A model generated the notes under the pieces. It was not told where the DNA came from. It did not search any database and saw only the letters and a list, made by a program, of their open reading frames with translations. A stretch of 31,796 nucleotides of DNA, from positions 1-31,796 of the forward strand of contig CAMLDH010000008.1 in the NCBI GenBank assembly GCA_946478765.1, written 5' to 3'. Of the stretch, positions 26,010-31,796 are shown piece by piece. The DNA is from an uncultured Oxalobacteraceae bacterium (GTDB taxonomy: Bacteria > Pseudomonadota > Gammaproteobacteria > Burkholderiales > Burkholderiaceae). Position 1 is the stretch's first letter; each line of letters starts with the position of its first letter. Both the position numbers and the translations under genes were made by a program.

Positions 26010-26132
26010 TTATTTTTTGCCGACATTCTCGACAGCTTCACCCATCTTTTTCACATCCTTGCCGACACCTTGTACGGTATTGCATCCAGCCAGAACCAGC
26101 ATGACCATCATCAGCATGAATATTTTTTTCAT
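26010..26132 (-). CDS. ecnB: Entericidin A/B family small lipoprotein
   Basis: A 40-aa ORF read directly from the sequence. It starts MKKIFMLMMVMLVLAGC, a lipoprotein signal peptide with lipobox LAGC (Cys17), followed by a short mature peptide NTVQGVGKDVKKMGEAVENVGKK. The mature part with its GVGKDV…GEAV pattern matches the entericidin A/B family, small membrane lipoproteins described in E. coli as an antidote/toxin pair. A strong AAGGGGGG ribosome site lies 4 nt before the ATG at 26132. Only one entericidin-like gene is here, so an antidote-toxin pair is not supported; whether it is EcnA- or EcnB-like is uncertain. Its place between leuC and leuD recurs in Burkholderiales as I recall. Confidence 0.85.
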   Translation of the reverse strand: MKKIFMLMMVMLVLAGCNTVQGVGKDVKKMGEAVENVGKK

Positions 26133-26149
26133 AATCCCCCCTTAAAGAT

Positions 26150-27553
26150 TTAACGCAATCTCCGCACATCGACAAAATGACCCGCAATCCCGGCAGCGGC
26201 GGCCATCGCGGGCGACACCAGATGGGTGCGGCCGCCTTGCCCCTGGCGCCCTTCGAAGTTGCGATTCGATGTCGATGCGCAACGCTCGCCCGGCTCCAGC
26301 CGGTCGGCATTCATCGCCAGGCACATCGAACAACCCGGTTCGCGCCACTCGAAGCCGGCATCCTTGAATATCCGGTCCAGGCCTTCGCGTTCCGCTTGTT
26401 CTTTCACCAGACCGGAACCGGGCACTACCATCGCCAGCTTGACGTTGGATGCCCGGAATTTTCCGCGCACGACTGCGGCCGCAGCGCGCAGATCCTCGAT
26501 ACGGGAATTGGTACAGGATCCAATGAATACTTTATCGATGCGGATGTCCGAAATCGCGGTATTCGGTTTCAGTGCCATGTAGACCAAGGCCTTTTCCATC
26601 GCATCGCGCTTGACTGCATCCTTTTCCTGGTCCGGATCCGGTACGCGGTCATCGACCGACACCACCATCTCGGGCGAGGTACCCCAAGTCACTTGCGGCT
26701 TGATCTCGGCGGCATTCAACGTGACGAGCAAATCGAATTTGGCGCCGGCGTCGGATTGCAAGGTATGCCAGTACTCGACCGCGCGATCCCAATGCGGACC
26801 GACCGGCGAGAACGGACGCCCTTTGACGTAATTGATCGTGGTGTCGTCGACAGCCACCATGCCGGCACGCGCACCGGCTTCGATCGCCATATTGCAGATC
26901 GTCATGCGGCCTTCCATCGACAGCGAACGGATGGTCGAGCCGGCAAATTCAATTGCATACCCGGTGCCGCCGGCAGTGCCGATCCTGCCGATCACGGCCA
27001 GCACAATGTCTTTCGCTGTGACGCCGAACGGCAATGCGCCGTCGACCTGCACCAGCATCGCTTTCGATTTTTTCGCGAGCAAGGTCTGGGTCGCCAGCAC
27101 ATGCTCGACTTCGGACGTGCCAATGCCATGCGCCAGACAGCCGAATGCACCGTGCGTGGAGGTATGCGAATCACCGCACACCACCGTCATGCCTGGCAGC
27201 GTCGCGCCCTGCTCCGGCCCGATCACATGCACGATGCCTTGACGCTTGTCGCTCATGTTGAAATAGGTCAGGCCGTATTCCTTGGCGTTCGCGTCCAGCG
27301 TCTCGACCTGCAGGCGCGACACCGGATCGGCGATCCCGTTGGCGCGATCGGTAGTCGGCACATTGTGATCCGCTACTACCAGATTGGCTGAGACGCGCCA
27401 CGGCGTGCGGCCGGCCAGTTTCAGGCCGTCGAATGCTTGCGGGCTGGTGACTTCATGCACCAGATGACGATCGATGTACAGGATGGTCGTTCCGTCATCC
27501 TCGGTATGGACGACGTGCGATTCCCAGAGTTTGTCGTAGAGCGTTTGGGCCAT
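26150..27553 (-). CDS. leuC: 3-isopropylmalate dehydratase large subunit
   Basis: 467-aa aconitase-family [4Fe-4S] enzyme, partner of LeuD in leucine synthesis. The cluster ligands are Cys347 (FIGSCTNSR), Cys408 and Cys411 ([11 protein letters not shown]). [15 protein letters not shown] is another signature. The frame is open ten codons further to a TTG at 27583, but the ATG at 27553 gives [15 protein letters not shown], the family N-terminus. No Shine-Dalgarno precedes it. A TATAAA box on the minus strand at 27586-27591 may be part of the promoter, but I find no matching -35. It is the first gene of the leu-asd transcript. I saw no leucine-rich leader peptide. Confidence 0.98.
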   Translation of the reverse strand: MAQTLYDKLWESHVVHTEDDGTTILYIDRHLVHEVTSPQAFDGLKLAGRTPWRVSANLVVADHNVPTTDRANGIADPVSRLQVETLDANAKEYGLTYFNMSDKRQGIVHVIGPEQGATLPGMTVVCGDSHTSTHGAFGCLAHGIGTSEVEHVLATQTLLAKKSKAMLVQVDGALPFGVTAKDIVLAVIGRIGTAGGTGYAIEFAGSTIRSLSMEGRMTICNMAIEAGARAGMVAVDDTTINYVKGRPFSPVGPHWDRAVEYWHTLQSDAGAKFDLLVTLNAAEIKPQVTWGTSPEMVVSVDDRVPDPDQEKDAVKRDAMEKALVYMALKPNTAISDIRIDKVFIGSCTNSRIEDLRAAAAVVRGKFRASNVKLAMVVPGSGLVKEQAEREGLDRIFKDAGFEWREPGCSMCLAMNADRLEPGERCASTSNRNFEGRQGQGGRTHLVSPAMAAAAGIAGHFVDVRRLR

Positions 27554-27661
27554 ATTCACAGGCGTGCAGACAGCACGATTCAAATTTTATAAGGGGAATC
27601 TTTGATTATGCCATATTTGTGCAATGCAATACCACGATTCCAGCCTCGCACCCGCACAATG

Positions 27662-27689
27662 AAAAACGCCCGCAGCAAATGCCACGGGC
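27662..27689 (-). terminator. Intrinsic terminator of the M48 protease gene
   Basis: GCCCGTGGC and GCTGCGGGC on the minus strand pair over 9 positions (two G-U pairs) with a 4-nt loop, followed by GTTTTTC. It begins about 30 bp after the M48 stop and isolates the upstream genes from leuC. Confidence 0.85.
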
Positions 27690-27719
27690 ACGTCTGGGAA
27701 TCCATTGCAAATTTTACAA

Positions 27720-28556
27720 TCAATGTTTTTTCCTGGCCTGTTCGTACAATGGCATCACGCGTTGCGAATAGTCGGTGAGATCGCGCAAACGGTCTTCGTG
27801 CGACGGGTGGGTCGATAGAAACTTGATCGGTTCCGCGCCGCCGGCACTTCCCATTTTTTGCCATAAGGTAACGGCCGCCTGCGGGTTATAGCCGGCACGT
27901 GCAGCCAGTTCGACGCCGATACGATCGGCCTCGGTCTCATGGCGGCGCGAGTTCGGCAAACCAAGAAAACCCATATACGCATATTCCATGCCTTTCTGGC
28001 CGGTATCGCCCAGTCCCGTGATCGCCGACACCACTGAAATCCCCAAGCCGGCGATCGCCTGTTCGGACGCGCGTTCACGTGCATGCTCGCGCAATGCATG
28101 GGCCATTTCATGCCCCATCACCGCCGCCAGTTCGTCGTCGGTGATGTGCAATTTGTCGATCAATCCCGAATACACGGCAATCTTGCCGCCAGGCATGCAC
28201 CACGCATTGATTTCCGGTGAAGTAAAAACATGGACTTCCCAATTCCATTGTTGCGCATCGGGCCGAAACACCGGCGTTTGCTGGATCAGACGCGTGGCGA
28301 TCGCGCGCACGCGATTGTATTGCGCGGGGCTACTATCGAGCGCGCCCTTGCGCCGCTCTTCGGCGACCAGTTGCGCGTATTCCGTGGCTGCAGCCTGCTC
28401 AATCTCGGCGGACGAGACCACCATCCTCTGCTGACGGTTGACGCCCACCACGCCGCCTTGCGTGGTTTGCACGGTTTGGCAGGCGGTCAGCGTCAGCAAT
28501 ACGCCCGTCAACAGAATATGCTTTACGGCCAAGCTTTTTTTGGTAAGCCATTTCAT
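27720..28556 (-). CDS. M48 family lipoprotein metalloprotease
   Basis: 278-aa periplasmic zinc protease anchored as a lipoprotein: signal peptide with lipobox LTAC, Cys26. The catalytic HEMAH is at residues 149-153 in VMGHEMAHALREHARE, and the third ligand Glu207 is in HETEADRIG. It resembles the E. coli M48C proteins YcaL and LoiP rather than the longer BepA, as it has no TPR region. Such proteases act in outer-membrane protein quality control. Its ATG overlaps the stop codon of the MFS transporter gene (ATGA), so the two are translationally coupled. The gene ends in an intrinsic terminator. Confidence 0.92.
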   Translation of the reverse strand: MKWLTKKSLAVKHILLTGVLLTLTACQTVQTTQGGVVGVNRQQRMVVSSAEIEQAAATEYAQLVAEERRKGALDSSPAQYNRVRAIATRLIQQTPVFRPDAQQWNWEVHVFTSPEINAWCMPGGKIAVYSGLIDKLHITDDELAAVMGHEMAHALREHARERASEQAIAGLGISVVSAITGLGDTGQKGMEYAYMGFLGLPNSRRHETEADRIGVELAARAGYNPQAAVTLWQKMGSAGGAEPIKFLSTHPSHEDRLRDLTDYSQRVMPLYEQARKKH

Positions 28557-29725
28557 TTTCGTTCCTCATGATGGGGTTGCCAACGATAAGACAATGCAGC
28601 CGCAGCTGCGCCTCCCAGCGCGAACGCCGCTGCTGCCAGATAGACCGCCTGTGAACCAAATCTATCCCAGAACGCACTCAGCACCAAACCGCCGAGGGTG
28701 CCGCCCAATCCATATGAAATACTGGTGTACAGCGCTTGGCCGCGTGCCTGCAACGGCCCGGAAAACCAGCGCTGCAGCGTCATGACGGAGGCCGAATGAT
28801 GCACGCCAAAGGTCGCCGCGTGCAGCACCTGCGCCACCAGCAGCCAGAACAGCGATTGCGCGCAAAAGCCGATCATCAGGAAGCGCACGACCGCAATCAG
28901 CAGACTTGCCAGCATCAGCTTTTGTACCCCGATGCGGCGAAAAATTGGCGCTTGGTAAAAGAAAAAAACGATTTCAACCACGACGCCGAGCGACCACATC
29001 AAGCCGATCACGGTATTGCTGTAACCGAGTTGCGCCAGGTACAGCGAATAAAATACATACAACGAGGCATGAGCGGCCACCATCAAAAACGTCGATACGA
29101 AAAACGCGCTCACCTCCGGCCGCATCAGCAATCGGATCACCGACGGTGCATCCTGATGGGCGTGCGCTTGCGGCGTTTCCCGCATGCGCAGACTGGCCGC
29201 CAAGACCAGCGCAAGCAGTATCAACGCGATCCACGGCATCAACCCGATGCCGCGCCAATCCAGCAATTGGCCGGCCAGGGTCACCGACGCGATAAAGCCG
29301 ACCGAGCCCCATAGCCGCAGGCGTCCGTAATGGGTCAGATCGCCGCGCATTTCCGACAGCATCAGCGCTTCCGACAATGGCCCCTGTGCGCTGGTGAAGG
29401 TGTTGATCGCCACCATGACAAGAAAAAAGTGGGTGAAGGTCTGGCCGAAAAACATGCCGCAGAATGCAGTCAGCGCCGCCAATGCGGTAACCCGCAGCAC
29501 CGTGACGCGCCGCTGCGTGTGGTCGGCGACCCAGCCCCACAGGTTCGGTCCGAAAATACGCATCACCTGCATCAGCGACATCAGTACCCCGATTTGCGCG
29601 GCAGTCATGCCGCGATCCGCAAAATACAGGCTCGCGTAAGGTGAAAACACGCCGACGAAACCGTAATACGCGAAGAAGAAAAAAGCGAAGCTGATCGATT
29701 GTTTAGGCCAGGAGAGATGCGGCAC
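28553..29725 (-). CDS. MFS transporter, HcaT/MFS_1-like
   Basis: 390-aa inner-membrane protein with about 12 hydrophobic segments. The motif YGRLRLWGSVGFIAS and the second-half GLMWSLGVVVEIVFFFYQ closely resemble E. coli HcaT (putative 3-phenylpropionate permease) as I remember it, placing it in the nucleoside/oligosaccharide-symporter-like MFS_1 group. The substrate is unknown and no catabolic genes are nearby. The start codon is GTG at 29723-29725 without a clear ribosome site. The 3' end overlaps the M48 gene by 4 nt. It lies 97 bp after aroC; a GCGTGCA…TGCACGC hairpin in that gap (29772-29791) has no U-tract. Confidence 0.88.
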   Translation of the reverse strand: MPHLSWPKQSISFAFFFFAYYGFVGVFSPYASLYFADRGMTAAQIGVLMSLMQVMRIFGPNLWGWVADHTQRRVTVLRVTALAALTAFCGMFFGQTFTHFFLVMVAINTFTSAQGPLSEALMLSEMRGDLTHYGRLRLWGSVGFIASVTLAGQLLDWRGIGLMPWIALILLALVLAASLRMRETPQAHAHQDAPSVIRLLMRPEVSAFFVSTFLMVAAHASLYVFYSLYLAQLGYSNTVIGLMWSLGVVVEIVFFFYQAPIFRRIGVQKLMLASLLIAVVRFLMIGFCAQSLFWLLVAQVLHAATFGVHHSASVMTLQRWFSGPLQARGQALYTSISYGLGGTLGGLVLSAFWDRFGSQAVYLAAAAFALGGAAAAALSYRWQPHHEERK

Positions 29726-29822
29726 GGGAGTGTTTCTTGGATAGGTCGGAGCGGGTCAAGCGTGAAGAAGCGCGTGCACTTTACTGCACGCCATTCTGGT
29801 TACCCAATTTCACGCATTACTA

Positions 29823-30923
29823 TTACTTGATGTGTGCCGCAATCTCCGGTGTCGTCACGCGTACGTCGCCGCACTGCGCACGATGGCGCAACGCATGGTC
29901 CATCAGCACCAGCGCCAGCATCGCTTCCGCAATCGGCGTCGCGCGGATGCCAACGCAGGGGTCGTGACGGCCAAAGGTTTCCACCATGATCGGATTGCCA
30001 TTCTTGTCGATCGAGTGGCGCGGCGTGCGGATGCTCGACGTCGGCTTGATCGCGATCGATGCGGTGATGTCCTGGCCGGTTGATATGCCGCCCAGGACAC
30101 CGCCGGAATTGTTGGTGGCGAATCCGGCCGGGGTCAGTTCATCGCCGTGTTCGGTGCCTTTCTGCGCGACGGATTTGAATCCGGCGCCGATTTCCACGCC
30201 CTTGACGGCATTGATACCCATCAGTGCATACGCGATCTCGGCATCGAGCTTGTCGTAAATCGGTTCACCCAGGCCGATCGGCACATGTTCGGCCACGACT
30301 TCGATACGCGCACCGCAGGAGTCGCCATCCTTGCGCAGCGCATCCATGTACGCTTCGAGCTGCGGAAGGATGCTCGCGTTGGCGGCAAAGAAGGGATTTT
30401 CGCCGACATGTTCCCACGATTCGAATGGAATCGCGATCTCACCCAACTGGCTCATGCAGCCTTTGAATGTTGTGCCGTATTGCTCAAACAGCCATTTTTT
30501 CGCCACTGCCGCAGCGCCGACGACGGGCGCCGTCAGGCGTGCCGACGAGCGTCCGCCGCCGCGCGGATCACGAATGCCGTATTTATGCCAGTAGGTATAG
30601 TCGGCATGGCCGGGCCGGAAGGTATCGGTGATATTGCCGTAATCCTTGCTGCGCTGATCTTCATTGCGGATCAACAGCGCGATCGGCGTGCCGGTGGTCT
30701 TGCCCTCAAACACGCCGGACAGGATCTCGACCGTATCGGACTCCTGCCGTTGCGTCACGTGGCGCGATGTGCCCGGTTTGCGTCGATCGAGCTCGGGCTG
30801 GATATCGGCTTCGGACAACACCATGCCGGGTGGGCAGCCATCGATGACACAGCCGATCGCCGGGCCATGGGATTCGCCGAAAGTGGTAACGGTAAAGAGA
30901 GTACCTAAGGTATTGCCGGACAT
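29823..30923 (-). CDS. aroC: Chorismate synthase
   Basis: 366-aa FMN-dependent enzyme that converts EPSP to chorismate, the last shikimate-pathway step and precursor of Trp, Phe, Tyr and folate. All three family signatures are present: [18 protein letters not shown] near the N-terminus, [14 protein letters not shown] in the middle, and [17 protein letters not shown] near the C-terminus. ATG start; I find no Shine-Dalgarno in the 15 nt before it. It is followed by the MFS and M48 genes, perhaps in one transcript. Confidence 0.98.
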   Translation of the reverse strand: MSGNTLGTLFTVTTFGESHGPAIGCVIDGCPPGMVLSEADIQPELDRRKPGTSRHVTQRQESDTVEILSGVFEGKTTGTPIALLIRNEDQRSKDYGNITDTFRPGHADYTYWHKYGIRDPRGGGRSSARLTAPVVGAAAVAKKWLFEQYGTTFKGCMSQLGEIAIPFESWEHVGENPFFAANASILPQLEAYMDALRKDGDSCGARIEVVAEHVPIGLGEPIYDKLDAEIAYALMGINAVKGVEIGAGFKSVAQKGTEHGDELTPAGFATNNSGGVLGGISTGQDITASIAIKPTSSIRTPRHSIDKNGNPIMVETFGRHDPCVGIRATPIAEAMLALVLMDHALRHRAQCGDVRVTTPEIAAHIK

Positions 30924-30989
30924 GATGACGAGGTGTGATAGGGCTGAAAGCGTCCATTCTACCAGCGCCCGGCGCGCCGGAAATGCGTT

Positions 30990-31763
30990 CTACTTGTCGA
31001 CAGCGCCGATTTTGTCGACGATGGTCGTATAGACGCCGTTCTTTTTGAGCTCGGCAAGCGCTGCATTGAAATCCCTCAGCAGTGCTTCGGCATGCTGATT
31101 CTTGTTAAAGACAAGGTGCGTCGGATTTGCCGCCAAAAAGACCGGGCTCTTTTCAATATTGGCATTGCGCGCGGCGCGCATCAGATGCGTGCCGACCTGT
31201 TCAATTGCCAGCACGGCATCCACCCTGCCCTGCGCCAGCTTGTCGAAATTCTGGCTGTCGGCATAGACTTCTTCGACCGCAATCCGGCCTGCCTTGCGCG
31301 CATTGTCGAAGTCGTCGCCGTAACTCCAGCCAAGCAGTACACCGACCCGCTTGCCGTTCAGGTCCGCGAGCGTTCGGAAGTGGATTGCCTTGTCGCGATG
31401 GAAGTACACAACAATGCGCTCGACAAACAGCGGTTCGCTAAAAGCGTATTTTTTCAGCCTTTCTTCCGTCTTGTAGATACCGCCGACGCCTGCGGTGCCA
31501 AGGTCAAGTTCCGCAATCGCACGCTTCCACGGTTTGGCGGTCAATCTGGCGGGCCGGTTCATCTGGCGAAATATTGCTTCGATCAAGTCGGGATAGAAAC
31601 CTTCGGCGCGCGTGACCGTGCCAAACATGAACGGCGGATTGGCCGCATCGAAGTCAATCAAAATGTCGGATTGCGCTTGCACGACGGACGGCCATAAAGC
31701 GCATGCAGTCAGCACGCCCGCAATCCATCTTGCTATCCACTGCCAGTTTGAAGTTATTGTCAT
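30990..31763 (-). CDS. Periplasmic solute-binding protein, family 3
   Basis: 257-aa protein with a Sec signal peptide (charged start, hydrophobic core, likely cleavage after VVQA near residue 30) and an amino-acid-type SBP_bac_3 domain: EGFYPDLIEAIFRQM early, a RTLADLNGKRVGVLLGWSYG segment in the middle, and GRVDAVLAIEQVG, the typical hinge motif. No ABC permease or ATPase gene is next to it within the window, so it may be an orphan binding protein or a sensor component. The ligand cannot be predicted. The 66-bp gap to aroC contains the palindrome CCGGCGCGCCGG (30969-30980). The start lies only 33 bp from the window edge, so its upstream region is mostly not visible. Confidence 0.85.
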   Translation of the reverse strand: MTITSNWQWIARWIAGVLTACALWPSVVQAQSDILIDFDAANPPFMFGTVTRAEGFYPDLIEAIFRQMNRPARLTAKPWKRAIAELDLGTAGVGGIYKTEERLKKYAFSEPLFVERIVVYFHRDKAIHFRTLADLNGKRVGVLLGWSYGDDFDNARKAGRIAVEEVYADSQNFDKLAQGRVDAVLAIEQVGTHLMRAARNANIEKSPVFLAANPTHLVFNKNQHAEALLRDFNAALAELKKNGVYTTIVDKIGAVDK

Positions 31764-31796
31764 TATTAGGACGGCAGGATTATCAAACCACCAACG

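Noticed and set aside
26177..27391. 404-codon plus-strand frame opposite leuC
   Set aside because: leuC with its Fe-S cysteines is certain on the other strand; this frame looks like its mirror.
27554..27719. Leucine attenuator or leader peptide before leuC
   Set aside because: I found no short ORF rich in Leu codons and no alternating stem-loops; the only strong hairpin is the terminator of the upstream M48 gene.
29772..29791. GCGTGCA…TGCACGC hairpin after aroC as a terminator
   Set aside because: No U-tract follows on the minus strand; the 7-bp stem alone is weak evidence.
30969..30980. CCGGCGCGCCGG palindrome near the solute-binding protein
   Set aside because: A 12-bp GC-only palindrome can arise by chance in GC-rich DNA and has no supporting context.

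Overview
This 31.8-kb window is chromosomal backbone from a betaproteobacterium, most likely Burkholderiales of the Oxalobacteraceae type (Herminiimonas/Collimonas/Janthinobacterium relatives). The assignment rests on gene order and protein character: leuC–entericidin–leuD–leuB–asd–fimV–truA–trpF–trpB–trpA–accD–folC–dedD–cvpA–purF is the classic beta/gammaproteobacterial block, and the proteins look betaproteobacterial. It is inference from remembered families, not from a database search. All genes but one (an acyl-CoA synthetase at 6502-8184) lie on the minus strand, so transcription runs from high to low coordinates.

Right end (about 31.8 to 27.7 kb): an orphan periplasmic solute-binding protein, aroC, an HcaT-like MFS transporter that overlaps an M48 lipoprotein metalloprotease, then a good intrinsic terminator. 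Middle (27.6 to 19.0 kb): the leucine genes leuC-ecn-leuD-leuB followed by asd and a terminator, then the large polar protein gene fimV and its probable terminator, then truA. Next (19.0 to 15.0 kb): trpF-trpB-trpA and accD, closed by a strong terminator. Then (14.9 to 8.4 kb): folC, a SPOR-domain dedD-like gene, cvpA, purF, an unrecognised NAD(P)-fold protein and a Cys/Met PLP enzyme. Left end (8.2 to 0.1 kb): a divergent acyl-CoA synthetase / alpha-beta hydrolase pair, a PHP phosphatase (rnm), htpX with a convincing heat-shock (sigma-32 type) promoter and its own terminator, yciO, an M50 site-2-like protease, trpS and a small methyltransferase.

Functionally the window is amino-acid biosynthesis (Leu, Trp, chorismate, the aspartate family), the first steps of fatty-acid and purine synthesis, folate, translation (TrpRS, TruA), and membrane or envelope proteolysis (HtpX, M50, M48). 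No mobile element, CRISPR array, rRNA, tRNA or phage gene was seen, and I found no convincing undescribed multi-gene system. The points most worth a second look are: a TrpRS carrying a [4Fe-4S]-type Cys motif; a sigma-32 promoter on htpX whose terminator hairpin almost touches the yciO start codon; a small family of GGGACAGAG…CTCTGTCCC palindromic repeats in two intergenic gaps; a perfect 16-bp hairpin in an unusually wide trpB-trpA gap; a probable leaderless start for the M50 protease; and a PLP enzyme of a different clade occupying the usual metZ position after purF.
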